DNA of 60,668 nt from an uncultured Clostridia bacterium (GCA_934500705.1 CAKSTI010000017.1:1-60668), one strand, 5' to 3'; counted from the first letter of the stretch, positions 28,333 through 38,125 are shown. The notes: a model not told the origin generated them from the sequence alone. Numbers and translations: made by a program.

Positions 28333-29117
28333 GATATCCTAACACCGGAGTTAAGTTTTTGGGAGGATACCAAAATTACAGACGAACGCAACGGAAAGTT
28401 GCACTTGAAAATATGTGGCAATACAAAGACTGCCTCGGAACCAAAGCCATTGTCCACTCAACGTGCTCAAAGCCTGCGGAATTTGTTAAATATCCGGACG
28501 CTCTTGACAACGACTGCTTTGTCGGCTGTCTGGACATCGGTCACGCTCTGTTGGTACGTGAGGACCCGGCTGAGTTTATCCGAATTCTCGGAAATAAATA
28601 TCTTAAAGCTCTGCACGTACACGATGTCAACGGTTTTGTCGATACTCACACACTGCCCTATTACGGCGGTATGGGTGATTGGAATTGCATATCGCAGGCT
28701 CTGTATGATATAGGCTACGGCGGCGAGTTTACATTTGAGGCAGGCAATTTCATAAAGATACTTCCAAAGGAGCTTAGGCAGTGGGGACCCGAACCCACAT
28801 TGGTTTCACATAGCAATTTTCCCTGTAACGGCAGTAAATCCCTTGAAAATACGACAGTATTCCCTGCGTAATTTACTTTGTTACAGAAAAAATTGCTTAT
28901 GTGAAACTGCGAGCACCTGTTCGGCTGAATTTTTGCAAAGAATTTCGGTGCGTAAGGGTGCAGGCGGGCTGACGCCCGTCAAAACCGACAAGGCGGAAGG
29001 CTTTGTGAAAATTCAGTCGACAGGCAATGCGGGTTCGAGTCCCCACTGCCTATGCCGACAGGACTTAAAATGATGGCGGAAGTCGGGAATTATATAGCCG
29101 CAAAGGCATCTCGGTAA
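28333..29117 (+). pseudogene. Sugar isomerase/epimerase remnant split by a 274-bp element
   Basis: A decayed TIM-barrel isomerase of the AP-endonuclease-2 superfamily. Recognisable pieces are RRTQRKVALENM, HSTCSKPAEFVKYPDALDN, GCLDIGHAL, KALHVHDVNG and FTFEAGNF. The N-terminal part is missing and an internal deletion joins LGTKAIV to HSTCSKP. The reading frame is then interrupted by the repeat element at 28777-29050. Beyond it the end of the protein resumes (PTGLKMMAEVGNYIAAK, stop at 29117). Joining the flanks across one copy of the TA duplication gives LPKELMPTGLKMMAEVG, so the insertion point is exact. The boundary at 28333 is approximate. It is probably the original partner of the downstream dehydrogenase. 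Confidence 0.8.
28777..29050 (+). mobile_element. 274-bp TA-flanked structured element (MITE-like), copy 1
   Basis: Flanked by TA at 28775-28776 and 29051-29052; removing the element plus one TA restores the interrupted isomerase frame. The two ends form a 26-base inverted repeat beginning GGCAGTGGGGACCCG. Inside are a long hairpin (about 37-base arms starting GTTTCACATA and ending TATGTGAAAC) and a second one (CTGAATTTT...AAAATTCAG arms) that encloses a small GGGCTGACGCCC hairpin. No credible gene lies inside. A second copy of identical length is at 60168-60441. TA duplication and terminal inverted repeats fit a non-autonomous IS630/mariner-type element; the transposase is not in this window. 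Confidence 0.85.
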
Positions 29118-29154
29118 ATCGTCAAAAGTAAAACATCTATAAGGAGAAGTTCAT

Positions 29155-30447
29155 ATGAGCAGCATTTGCAAATGCGGAAAAGAACATAAATCATCGGTAA
29201 AAGAAGTTATTACAAAGCCCGGTGCGGTTAACGCACTCCCGGACATTTTGCGCAGATTTAACTCACAAAAACCGTTTATTCTCGCCGATGTCAATACATA
29301 TGATGCGGCAGGAGATACAGTGTGCAAAATTCTTGCGGACAGCGGAATTGAATTTTCCAAATATATTTTTAAAAACAGTCACATCGAGCCTGACGAAAAT
29401 AGCGTCGGTTCTGCCGTTATGCACTACGACAGCGGGTGCGACCTTATAATAGGCATAGGTTCGGGAGTCATTAATGACATCGGCAAAATACTGAGCACGA
29501 TGGCAAAAAAGCCTTACGTAATCGTTGCAACCGCCCCGTCGATGGACGGCTATGCCTCAGCTACATCGTCAATGGCGGTGGACGGGCTGAAAGTTTCGCT
29601 AAATACAAGATGCCCGGACGTAATTGTCGGAGATATTGACATCTTGAAAAATGCGCCGATTAGAATGATACAATCCGGACTCGGTGATATGCTTGCAAAA
29701 TATATAAGCATATGCGAATGGAGAATTGCTCATCTCCTTATCGGAGAATATTACTGCGAATATGTGGCAAATCTGGTACGTGAGTCACTAAAAAAATGCG
29801 TTGATAACGCCGACGGCGTGCTAAAAAGGGACGCAAATGCAGTAAAGGCGGTATTTGACGGACTGGTTACGTGCGGAATGGCTATGGAATATGCCGGTCT
29901 GTCCCGCCCCGCCTCCGGCGTTGAACACTATATATCGCACATTTGGGATATGCGTGGTCTTGCCTTTGGCACAAGCACCGACCTTCACGGAATACAGTGC
30001 GGAATTGCAACGCTGATTGCAGCAAAAGTGTATGAACAAGTTAAAGAAACCGTACCGAACCGTGAAAGGGCGTTGGAGTATGTAAAAAATTTTGACTCCG
30101 AAAAGTGGAACGAAAGCCTTTTAAAGTTTGTCGGCCCCGGTGCACAGTCAATGATTGCGCTTGAAAAGATTGAAAACAAATACAGCGTTTCCAAGCACAA
30201 AAGCAGGCTCGAAACAATCATTGCTGATTGGGATAAAATTCTTAAAATCATCGGCGAGGAAGTGATACCGAGCAAAGATGTTGAAAAAATTCTCGATGCA
30301 ATAGGCGCACCCAAAAGCTGCACGGAAATAGGTATAGACAAAGAAACTCTGCCAATGACGTTCAAAGCGTCAAAAGATATACGTGATAAGTACGTTTTGT
30401 CACGTTTGTGCTGGGATTTGGGAATATTGGACGGCATAAAGTATTGA
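29155..30447 (+). CDS. egsA: sn-Glycerol-1-phosphate dehydrogenase family (EgsA/AraM)
   Basis: Cytoplasmic NAD(P)H-dependent enzyme of 430 residues that reduces dihydroxyacetone phosphate to sn-glycerol 1-phosphate in characterised homologues. The nucleotide-binding GIGSGVINDIGKI motif is near residue 100, followed by the family signature ATAPSMDGYASATSSM. The metal-ligand positions seen in the family are present: Asp in SGLGDMLAKY, His in SGVEHYISHIWDM and His in TDLHGIQCGI. AAGGAGAAGTTCAT precedes the ATG. In Bacillus the homologue araM sits in the arabinose operon. Here it follows a broken sugar-isomerase gene, so a carbohydrate-linked role is plausible. No separate promoter was identified. 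Confidence 0.9.
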   Translation: MSSICKCGKEHKSSVKEVITKPGAVNALPDILRRFNSQKPFILADVNTYDAAGDTVCKILADSGIEFSKYIFKNSHIEPDENSVGSAVMHYDSGCDLIIGIGSGVINDIGKILSTMAKKPYVIVATAPSMDGYASATSSMAVDGLKVSLNTRCPDVIVGDIDILKNAPIRMIQSGLGDMLAKYISICEWRIAHLLIGEYYCEYVANLVRESLKKCVDNADGVLKRDANAVKAVFDGLVTCGMAMEYAGLSRPASGVEHYISHIWDMRGLAFGTSTDLHGIQCGIATLIAAKVYEQVKETVPNRERALEYVKNFDSEKWNESLLKFVGPGAQSMIALEKIENKYSVSKHKSRLETIIADWDKILKIIGEEVIPSKDVEKILDAIGAPKSCTEIGIDKETLPMTFKASKDIRDKYVLSRLCWDLGILDGIKY

Positions 30448-30481
30448 TTGAAAGATAAACACAACTATGTAATGTAAAAGT

Positions 30482-30510
30482 CGGAGCGGAATAAAATCCG
30501 CTCCGTTGTT
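30482..30510. terminator. Bidirectional terminator between convergent genes
   Basis: A perfect 9-base stem, CGGAGCGGA/TCCGCTCCG, with an ATAAAA loop. TTGTTTTA follows it on the plus strand and ACTTTTA on the minus strand. It lies between the dehydrogenase stop and the GH106-like stop and probably serves both. Confidence 0.75.
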
Positions 30511-33500
30511 TTACCTGCTCCTTATCTCTATTACGGGCGCCGAAATAATTCCGACCGGTTTTAATACATATTCGTAAGAAAAACCGTACCCCTCCGTCTC
30601 CCAAGTCCTCGGCTCGGACGAGTGGTTATCTCCGCAGTTGTGCAGTGCACCGAAGGTGTTTATCCTCGTGCCGAAAAGCTCAAATTCAAATACGTGCCCT
30701 CCGGGGCAAACGTTTTCTGCCGTAAGCGTGTAGGGTGGATAGGCAATTATGCCGAGCGGCAAACCGTCCATATACACCTTGACAAGTGCGCCACGGTAAC
30801 GGCTCACACGCACCGTAACGTCCGAAATCTCCGCAACATCAACCGCCGCCCTGTACCTTATGTTTCCGCCGTAAAACGGCATTCCCTGCGATGTGACATC
30901 GGAGAAACCGATTTTTCTCCTCGGTGCGCAAATTTCTGCCGAACAGCCACGGAGTTTTACATCAAAATCACCGAGAATAAAGTAATTTTCGAGCGAAATT
31001 GTACGGCTTATCCGGCTTTTAATCTCAATCGTGTTTACACCCTTTTTTATTTTTCCCATCGGGTATTTTACTATTGCACGGTCTGCGTAAAATCCGCAAG
31101 GGTTGAGTGAAATATTTTCCCCGTTTACCGCTATGCTCTCCGCTTCCTCACCGGCAATGAACACATCGTCCGCCTCAAAATTGCTAAATACCGTGCAGCG
31201 CAGAAAAACACTGTGCGCCCCGTCGTTTTCGCCTATGACCCACGGCTGTATACTGTGCCCGTCGGAGGGAGGAATGTTTAATATCCTTCGGCAGGATTTG
31301 TCAATGCGTCTCATTTCATCGGCAGAAAACCAATCCACGCCGTCAAGACTGTAACTCATAAAGTCAAGAACAAGCACGTTGTCCTCCGAGCGTTCAAAGC
31401 TCACGCAGCGATTTAAGTCAACCCTTTGCAAACACTGCTTTTCGGTACAGTGAGAACGGTATCTCCCCTCACCCGGTTCAAGCCGTATGAGCAGACTGTC
31501 AAAATCATAGATTTTTTTGTAAATATATGTTTTTCCGTCCATGGTTTCGTAGTCAATGTCCTCGATTGCGGCACCAACCGTGTTAAATAATTTGGGAATA
31601 TACTCTCCCTTTACCGCTATGACCGCATCGTCAAAGGCTGCAATATCGTCTGTGCACAGGTCGGGATTTCTGCTTGAATGTGCTATAAAGAGCCAGCGGA
31701 ACTTTCCGTCCTCACGCATTGTGTGGACATACCTTTCTGTCCTGTTGCCGTCTTTTAAAATTTCTATGTTTCTCTCATCGGACAATGCGGCAAGTATGTC
31801 GTTTTTATTAAAATCAACTTTTACGGAATTTTCATAAATTCCGCATACGCCGTCACTCTCCTCTGTGTCCACGTACTCCGGGCATTTTCCGACAAAGACT
31901 GTCTTTCCGCCGCTTTCCTGAAAACGCCTTAAAATATCAACCGTTGTCTTTCTGAGCGTTTCGCACCTCGGCACCAGTACGGTGTCATATTCCATCTCGC
32001 CCACAGTTAACTTTTTTCCACTTTCTCTGTACTGTCCGGGCAAAAGCGACTCGCTCACAAAGTCAAAGTCTATGAGTCCTTCCGAAAGATAGCGTGTCAG
32101 CTCCAAAAATCCGCTGTCTATGTCATCTCTCTTGCCAAGGCTTGTGTCATCGGGTCCGAGGTGCACCCAAAACGTTTCAATCGGGTGAATAACCGCCAGC
32201 TTTACAATCGGCTTTCCCCTTGTGAGAACAGTGTTGAGCCTTGCAAAATGGTTCTCAACATATTTGTACTCCTTGTACCACGGCGACTGATAATTTATTG
32301 ACGCCGGGTAGTCCCGCTTTGCCTGACCCTTCATAGACAGCCACGAAAGATGAGGCACACGCACCGTTATGCCGAGAGCCGCCTGCCAGTCGCCCTGGAA
32401 CTTGTGACTGCGGAAGTCAAAATCCCACCCCGTTGCGCCGTAAAGCTCGGAGAGAACGGCTTTCTTTCCATATTGGTGCGCCGCCGACTGAACCTGCTTT
32501 ACCGTGGAAAGCTCCACGTTGTCATACAAGATGTCAACTCCGGGGATTTCAAAATACCTGTACGCCCTCATTGCCTCGCCGATTACACGAGTCTGCGACG
32601 CAAGATTTGACTCGCCGAGCATATGACCGGAAAATGCAATGTTATTGGCACTGCACCACTTACCGCACTGCTTGGCATACGCTTCGGTAAATCTCTCACA
32701 GGAGTGCTCGTGGTAGCGATATCTTGTGAGTGATATTTTGCCGCCCGGCAAATCCCAGAATATCTCAGGCAGTTTTTCGGTTATGCTCTCTGCATATCTC
32801 TCCTCGTATGTTTTGTCAAAGTCAGCCGTCCACGCAATGTTTACGTCTGCACCGCTGTCGGACGATGGAAGGTTTTGAACAAATGCAAACTGCGGCTCGT
32901 CGGTAAATATTGCCGGAACGGTTTTGCCGAAGTACTTTCCTATTTTCTCCTTGTACTTTTCGTGAGTAACCTCTATAAACTTTTTAACTGCGTCTTTGCT
33001 CAGAGTATCCAGGTAGGTCTGACCGTTAAACATTGTGTGCTCGTCCGCAGGTTTAACATAGGCGTATCGCTTGATGCCGAGAGCGCAATCGCTTTCCCCG
33101 ATTGTACGGTAGCTTTTTAAAAATCCGTTTTTGTCAAGTTCAATGTCGTATACCGCCAAAAGATACGCTCCGCCGTTTTTGAGCGCATCGGCTTTCGGCA
33201 TAAACTTTGCCGCTTTTTCCGAAAAGCACAGCACCCTCTGCCTGTATCTTTTGTCCTCTGTCACATATCCCCCGGCGAGTCCGGACGGCCACCTGTCCTC
33301 GTCGTAAAGCCAGGCAAGCATATTTTCGCTCTCCGCCTTTCGGCAGCAGTCCTCTATCCTCTGCATAAATTCATCGCCGAGGTATTTGGTTGCCATACCG
33401 GAACGTGAGTGCATATTAAATCCGCCAAAGCCCATTTCCCTTAAAATTTCTATTTGCTCGGTCAGCAAATTTTTATCCAATTTACAGTTCCAGGACCAAA

Positions 33501-33579
33501 ACGGCGCAGCTCTGTACTGCGCCGTCGGGTTTTGGAAAAGTTTTATGTCAAATTCGCCGTCTTTGCCGTCGTATAACAT
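30511..33579 (-). CDS. GH106-type alpha-L-rhamnosidase-like enzyme (cytoplasmic)
   Basis: Protein of 1022 residues without a signal peptide. The N-terminus (AAPFWSWNCKLDKNLLTEQIEILREMGFGGFNMHSRSGM) and following LYDEDRWPSGLAGG, PAIFTDEPQF, SGHMLGESNL and VLSELYGATGW are typical of the large GH106-like family, whose characterised members remove alpha-L-rhamnose. Acidic residues in FTDEPQ and SELYG are candidate catalytic residues by position. The C-terminal third is beta-rich (galactose-binding-like). It is the last gene of the long operon, after the SLH protein and its partner, with GGGGGAGAGCGA before the ATG. With GH51 and GH42/GH36 enzymes nearby, a rhamnogalacturonan- or arabinogalactan-derived substrate is likely. 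Distant GH106-like groups may have other specificities. Confidence 0.75.
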   Translation of the reverse strand: MLYDGKDGEFDIKLFQNPTAQYRAAPFWSWNCKLDKNLLTEQIEILREMGFGGFNMHSRSGMATKYLGDEFMQRIEDCCRKAESENMLAWLYDEDRWPSGLAGGYVTEDKRYRQRVLCFSEKAAKFMPKADALKNGGAYLLAVYDIELDKNGFLKSYRTIGESDCALGIKRYAYVKPADEHTMFNGQTYLDTLSKDAVKKFIEVTHEKYKEKIGKYFGKTVPAIFTDEPQFAFVQNLPSSDSGADVNIAWTADFDKTYEERYAESITEKLPEIFWDLPGGKISLTRYRYHEHSCERFTEAYAKQCGKWCSANNIAFSGHMLGESNLASQTRVIGEAMRAYRYFEIPGVDILYDNVELSTVKQVQSAAHQYGKKAVLSELYGATGWDFDFRSHKFQGDWQAALGITVRVPHLSWLSMKGQAKRDYPASINYQSPWYKEYKYVENHFARLNTVLTRGKPIVKLAVIHPIETFWVHLGPDDTSLGKRDDIDSGFLELTRYLSEGLIDFDFVSESLLPGQYRESGKKLTVGEMEYDTVLVPRCETLRKTTVDILRRFQESGGKTVFVGKCPEYVDTEESDGVCGIYENSVKVDFNKNDILAALSDERNIEILKDGNRTERYVHTMREDGKFRWLFIAHSSRNPDLCTDDIAAFDDAVIAVKGEYIPKLFNTVGAAIEDIDYETMDGKTYIYKKIYDFDSLLIRLEPGEGRYRSHCTEKQCLQRVDLNRCVSFERSEDNVLVLDFMSYSLDGVDWFSADEMRRIDKSCRRILNIPPSDGHSIQPWVIGENDGAHSVFLRCTVFSNFEADDVFIAGEEAESIAVNGENISLNPCGFYADRAIVKYPMGKIKKGVNTIEIKSRISRTISLENYFILGDFDVKLRGCSAEICAPRRKIGFSDVTSQGMPFYGGNIRYRAAVDVAEISDVTVRVSRYRGALVKVYMDGLPLGIIAYPPYTLTAENVCPGGHVFEFELFGTRINTFGALHNCGDNHSSEPRTWETEGYGFSYEYVLKPVGIISAPVIEIRSR

Positions 33580-33597
33580 TCGCTCTCCCCCGTAAGT

Positions 33598-36348
33598 TTA
33601 TTTTCTGTTTTTATACACAACCACGTCCATAAACGTTGCGGTTTCTGTCCATACAACCACTCTTGCGCCCGGCTCTGCCGTTATGTCACGGTACGAACCG
33701 AGAGTAACTTCCTTGTCCTTTGCATCGTAAACATACACATAGTGGTCACCGCTGCAACAGAAGACCTCTGTGTATTCCCAAGTTTCGGGTTTTGTCTTTT
33801 CCGTCATTGTAAAGCGGTATGCGTCTGTCGAGAACGGAGTTCCCACCACAACTCTCGGTGACGAACGTGGGTTGAACGAGTATTTGATTTTTCCGTATGA
33901 GTCGTTTTCAAAATCGTACAGCCGCCTTACAGATTTAATGTCACCGAACACGTTGAGCCTTACTTGAAGTATGTCACCCTCGTGCACAGTAATCGGCTGT
34001 TTTGTGTCGCCGTCTATAATTTCATTATCAGTGGTTGTATAAGCGGCACGTCTGCGCTGTTCCATACCTTTGAGCAGTATTGTGGTTTTGCCCTCATTGT
34101 TCGTCGCTCTCGAAATACTGTCAACCACAAACACCCTTTTGCGTTCAAACAGTGTCTGCGACGTCTTGTCACCGTCGTTTGTCATATAGAACAGCAGTAC
34201 TCGGCACGCTAAGTCATTTTCGTCAAGGACAAAGCCGTTTACATCATATGTTCCCCAGTCTTTTGCAAAGTCTGTAAGGCTCTCTATTCTTGCGACGTTT
34301 CTCTCCGGCTCATCTACCGTACCGTCTTTGGGCACGGCGAGAATTACGGTGTTGTCGTCCGTAGCAAAGTTTGCCGGAGCCTTGTCGTCCACGCTCGAAC
34401 CGTCCTCAATCATCATTGCCCAGTTAGGACGGTAGGCAGTTGTAACAGGACCTTGCGCCTCTTTGTAATTCACATAGGAGAACACTCCTCTGCCCCTTGT
34501 GGTTTCGGGTGTATCTATGACGGTAATCTCGTTTTTGGAATTTGCCGCAAAGCGGACGAGCTTGAATTTGAGAGCGTCAAAGTTGTAATTCTTTGCACTC
34601 GTCTTTGACTGACCGTCCAGTTCAAAGCTGTCTTTTACCGTGTAAACGGTTATGGAATATCCGCTTTCCGTTTCGTCCGGCACAACAATCTTTAACATTT
34701 TTCTTGCGGAAAGTCCATTTTCCACTCCGCTGTCAAGAATGTAGCCGTAGTTCATAGAATTTTCGTAAACATTAAAACCTGCAATTTTCCCGCCGATGTC
34801 GTAGTAAATGGTGTAGCTGTCGCCCTCGCTCACTTTGTTGTAGAGGTCCTCTGTGTATTTGCCGTTTGCAAGCTCCGAGCGCACATCGTTAATTGTGAGG
34901 AAGTAGCCGTTTCTGTTGTTCTTTTGTTGCAGAACGCCCTGCGTTTTCTTGGTCGAAACATATACGGTGGTAAGGTTTTCCCCGTCCAAATCCTTAAAAA
35001 TGCTCAGCACATTGTACGCCGCAATGTCCGTGTACTTTATTATACTGCCGTTCTCATTGCGCACTACAATGTTTTTCTCGTTTTTAAAGTCGAGAATGTC
35101 CTTGGTGTAGTAGTCCATAGCAACGCCGTCTTTGGTAAAGCGCTCCACAAGGAAGTTTGTATACATATTTACAAACATTATGTCCGGCTTTCCGTCACCG
35201 TTGTTGTCTAACAGTTTGATGCTTTCTATGTTTGTTTCTCCCTCGGAATTTACGGCAGAGTTTATCTTGTCGAACACAACTTTATTGTCGGGTACGTAGT
35301 ACGAATTGTAAACCACATTGACATCAAGCGGAATTTTTACGTCCTTTTCTTTAAGGTCGCTTTTAAGCTCGCTTATTTCGGTGCGTTTGTAGTATTCCAA
35401 CTTTCTCGTGGAATAATTGTAACTTATTATGTCCTCGCCTTTTATGTCGGTAAGGTCGTTCTCGCCCGGGATTTTCTCCATATATACAAGCGTATCGACG
35501 CCGCCATCTTTGTAGTAGACGTACACGTTCATTCCTATAAGACTGTGGAAGTCGCCGTCCTCGGCTTTTAAAATCATATTGCCGCCATCGGTTGACAGCT
35601 TGTAGTGATTTTCTTTGAGCCGGTCGTTTTCCACGATGTTCATCTCATCGTCTGCAATGAGCACACCCTCCGCACGCTTTATACCAAAGAGTGCTTCAAT
35701 CAGGGTTTTGCTGTCCCTGCGGTTGTAGCTTATGCTCACATTGCCGTTCTTTTGAGATATAGTGCCGACTTCAAGTGTGTTTGCATTTAGCGTGTTATAC
35801 AGGAGCATATACGCATCGCTGTAATTCATCTGTCCGCCGCCGGCGTAAACATTGTCCGTAAGTTCCAGCTTTTGAGCCAAGGACAGATAATCGTAATAGG
35901 ACTTGTAGCTGTCCTTAATGCTGTTGTAACCGAGGACGTTGAGCGCAATCGTCAATGCCTCGTCCTCTGTGATGACGTCGGAAATTCTGAAAGCCGAACT
36001 CCCGTCCCCGTGAACAATGCCGGCAGACGCCGCCTTTGCGAGCACCTCGGCACACTTTGTGCCGTCCTGTGCATCGGAGAATACATTGGCGCCGCCCTCA
36101 AAGCTCACGCCTGCACTCTCATACATTCCCACAACCAATTTTACGAACTCATATCTTGTAATAAGCTCTGTATTTACCGCATCATCGGCATCACTGTCCA
36201 CTATTCCGAAGGCTCTGAGCGCTCCGAACGCCGATGAATAAACACCCTCGTCCATAGCACTGCCCGACGCCAGTGCAAACGCCGGCACAGCTCCCACAAT
36301 CAGCGAAAGAGCGATAACCAGTGCAATAATCCTGTTTTTGTACGCCAT
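33598..36348 (-). CDS. Giant secreted protein with degenerate SLH region and long beta-rich body
   Basis: Protein of 916 residues from the ATG preceded by AAAGGAGGGGCAGAA; the longest frame adds eight residues from a TTG. Signal peptide about 1-30 (IIALVIALSLIVGAVPAFA). SLH-like units follow: RYEFVKLVVGMY, VFSDAQDGTKCAEVLAKAAS and EDEALTIALNVLGY. Then come about 700 residues of beta-strand repeats with no family I can name; an EF-hand-like DNNGDGKPDIM loop lies near the middle. It matches the protein at 11059-14244 in layout, length class and position right after an SLH protein. Surface-associated structural or binding role inferred; no catalytic motif seen. Confidence 0.7.
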   Translation of the reverse strand: MAYKNRIIALVIALSLIVGAVPAFALASGSAMDEGVYSSAFGALRAFGIVDSDADDAVNTELITRYEFVKLVVGMYESAGVSFEGGANVFSDAQDGTKCAEVLAKAASAGIVHGDGSSAFRISDVITEDEALTIALNVLGYNSIKDSYKSYYDYLSLAQKLELTDNVYAGGGQMNYSDAYMLLYNTLNANTLEVGTISQKNGNVSISYNRRDSKTLIEALFGIKRAEGVLIADDEMNIVENDRLKENHYKLSTDGGNMILKAEDGDFHSLIGMNVYVYYKDGGVDTLVYMEKIPGENDLTDIKGEDIISYNYSTRKLEYYKRTEISELKSDLKEKDVKIPLDVNVVYNSYYVPDNKVVFDKINSAVNSEGETNIESIKLLDNNGDGKPDIMFVNMYTNFLVERFTKDGVAMDYYTKDILDFKNEKNIVVRNENGSIIKYTDIAAYNVLSIFKDLDGENLTTVYVSTKKTQGVLQQKNNRNGYFLTINDVRSELANGKYTEDLYNKVSEGDSYTIYYDIGGKIAGFNVYENSMNYGYILDSGVENGLSARKMLKIVVPDETESGYSITVYTVKDSFELDGQSKTSAKNYNFDALKFKLVRFAANSKNEITVIDTPETTRGRGVFSYVNYKEAQGPVTTAYRPNWAMMIEDGSSVDDKAPANFATDDNTVILAVPKDGTVDEPERNVARIESLTDFAKDWGTYDVNGFVLDENDLACRVLLFYMTNDGDKTSQTLFERKRVFVVDSISRATNNEGKTTILLKGMEQRRRAAYTTTDNEIIDGDTKQPITVHEGDILQVRLNVFGDIKSVRRLYDFENDSYGKIKYSFNPRSSPRVVVGTPFSTDAYRFTMTEKTKPETWEYTEVFCCSGDHYVYVYDAKDKEVTLGSYRDITAEPGARVVVWTETATFMDVVVYKNRK

Positions 36349-36361
36349 TTCTGCCCCTCCT

Positions 36362-38125
36362 TTATCTTGCAAACATATTAAGCATATTGTATACGAGAAC
36401 CGCAGTTTCCGCTCTCGTCATATACTCCTGAGGCGCAAATCTGCCGTTGCCACGGCCGGAAACGAGTCCGAGCGCATATAGCGACATAACCTTGTCCTTT
36501 GCATATCCGCTTATCTCGGCATCATCTGCAAATGTGTCATCGGACGGACTGAGCGTCACACCGGCATTTGACAGCGCATTGCACACAATAACCGCAACGT
36601 CCTGCCTTGTTATGCTCCTGCCCACGCCAAAGCTGCCGTCGCCCATACCGTTTATTATTCCGGCAGATGCCGCAGTGTTGACATAATCCGTGTACCACGA
36701 GCCGGGAACGTTGTCCGTAAACTGTACCTGCTTGTCTGCGGCGCTTATGCCGAGGGCAGACACGATTATCTTTACAAATTCCTCTCTCTTGACTTCGCCG
36801 TCGGGGTTGTATGTTTTGCCGCCCGTTCCGTTTACAACACCTCTCTTATACAGCGCCTCTATTGCCGTCCTTGCCCACTCGTGGTTTGCAAGGTCATCGA
36901 ACGGTGCGCTCTCTGACGGCGGTGTTATCGGTGTTGTCGTGGTAATTGAACCCGAACCTGTTTTGGAGCTTGTTTTTCCGCCCCCGCCGCCTCCGCCGCT
37001 GCCGCCGTCCGTACCGCTGTCGCTCCAAGTGTTTACAGCGTCGCAAATCTGTTCGGTGGTGTCGTATGTTTTGGAAATAATGCTTGCAAACATTTTTTGA
37101 TTAGACTCGTTTGCGTCCAGTTTGCCTGTGCTCATTGAGGTCAAAACATCGCTGTGCTCCTTTAAAATTCTGTATGCGTCACGCCAGCCGTTAGAATATT
37201 TTTCGCTGAACTTGTAGTTAAGCACGCTCACATAGATTGCGTCTTTGAGCTTGTCGGCGGTGGTTATGTCCCTCACTGCCGCCGCCTCGGCGACTGCGGT
37301 TTTTATGTCCTCCGCCGTGCTGTTTAAGAATGTGAACATTGAATTTTGGTATTCTGCATCAAGACCGAGCATCTTGCTTATGAGCACCTTGTCGTTTGTT
37401 AAATATCCGCTCTGCGATATGTCAAAGACTTTAATAAGCTCGTCGGCACTGTCAATCTGCGACAGGTACGCAAGGTAAGAATAGATGTATATGTCGTTGT
37501 CAATTTTCTGCGCCGCATCGCCGCCCGTGTATTTGCCGTTCTTTTTTTCGGAATACACATTCTGTGCAACGGTTGCCTTGCCTCCGGCGTTTAAGTATTC
37601 ATACCATTTGAGGTTTGCGCCAAAGGCACTGTCCGAGCCGTCGCTTTGCGCCTTTTCCTCTGCCGAAAGGCACGAGGCAATATCTCCGGCGTTTGATGCA
37701 CTCTGAATTTTGCCGGTAAATTCGTCAACTGCGCTCTTTGTCGGAATAAAAACCGTCTGCTTAACGTAGTTTTCCATATTGTCCGACGATACGTAAATTG
37801 CCAGTTTTCCGGCAGTCGGCTCTCTGACCGTTTCTGCGGTGTAGTTGCCGTTTGCATCGGACTTTACCTGGAATATGTTTTCAACGCCTCCGACTGCTCC
37901 GCCGACGCCGTTTTCGTAGTCGCCGTCCGCAATCTCCGGAAGTTCTGTGCTCTCCTTTGCAATGAGCACCACCACACGTGAGTTTGAGCTTTTATCGCCC
38001 AGCTCGCCGCTTACGGCAAGCTCCCTTGTGCTCTTGTCAAACACGGCGTTTATGCCGTCTGCGCTGACCGATGCCGTGCAAAGCAGTGCCGCACACGCAA
38101 GAGATAAAACTTTTTTTAATTTCAC
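36362..38125 (-). CDS. SLH-anchored surface protein
   Basis: Protein of 587 residues with a GTG start, a signal peptide (about 1-22) and a beta-sandwich-like N-terminal domain (VFDKSTRELAVSGEL, VFIPTKSAVDEF). A helical region at about 130-370 follows, then an unusually glycine-rich linker (GSGGGGGGGKTSSK) with Thr/Pro, and three SLH repeats to the end (KREEF, TRQDV and TRAET at the conserved positions). SLH repeats hold it to wall polysaccharide. Its middle and linker resemble the 944-residue SLH protein of the left locus, but it lacks the HQHA module. It is followed 13 bases later by its giant partner. Confidence 0.85.
   Translation of the reverse strand: MKLKKVLSLACAALLCTASVSADGINAVFDKSTRELAVSGELGDKSSNSRVVVLIAKESTELPEIADGDYENGVGGAVGGVENIFQVKSDANGNYTAETVREPTAGKLAIYVSSDNMENYVKQTVFIPTKSAVDEFTGKIQSASNAGDIASCLSAEEKAQSDGSDSAFGANLKWYEYLNAGGKATVAQNVYSEKKNGKYTGGDAAQKIDNDIYIYSYLAYLSQIDSADELIKVFDISQSGYLTNDKVLISKMLGLDAEYQNSMFTFLNSTAEDIKTAVAEAAAVRDITTADKLKDAIYVSVLNYKFSEKYSNGWRDAYRILKEHSDVLTSMSTGKLDANESNQKMFASIISKTYDTTEQICDAVNTWSDSGTDGGSGGGGGGGKTSSKTGSGSITTTTPITPPSESAPFDDLANHEWARTAIEALYKRGVVNGTGGKTYNPDGEVKREEFVKIIVSALGISAADKQVQFTDNVPGSWYTDYVNTAASAGIINGMGDGSFGVGRSITRQDVAVIVCNALSNAGVTLSPSDDTFADDAEISGYAKDKVMSLYALGLVSGRGNGRFAPQEYMTRAETAVLVYNMLNMFAR

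Noticed and set aside
29020..29052. tRNA-like 3' end (T-arm consensus GTTCGAGTC) in the element arm
   Set aside because: Both element copies match GTTCRANYC, but the 5-bp T-stem does not pair properly and no D-arm, anticodon arm or CCA follows. It is part of a terminal inverted repeat, not a tRNA gene.
28843..29073. 76-residue reading frame across element copy 1, and a 116-residue frame across copy 2
   Set aside because: The frames lie in the structured repeat, have no ribosome site, and are conserved only because the DNA is repeated.
36920..37010. Simple-sequence repeat or CRISPR-like array at the glycine/threonine-rich stretch
   Set aside because: It encodes the flexible Gly/Thr/Pro linker of the SLH protein; no repeat-spacer pattern is present anywhere in the window.
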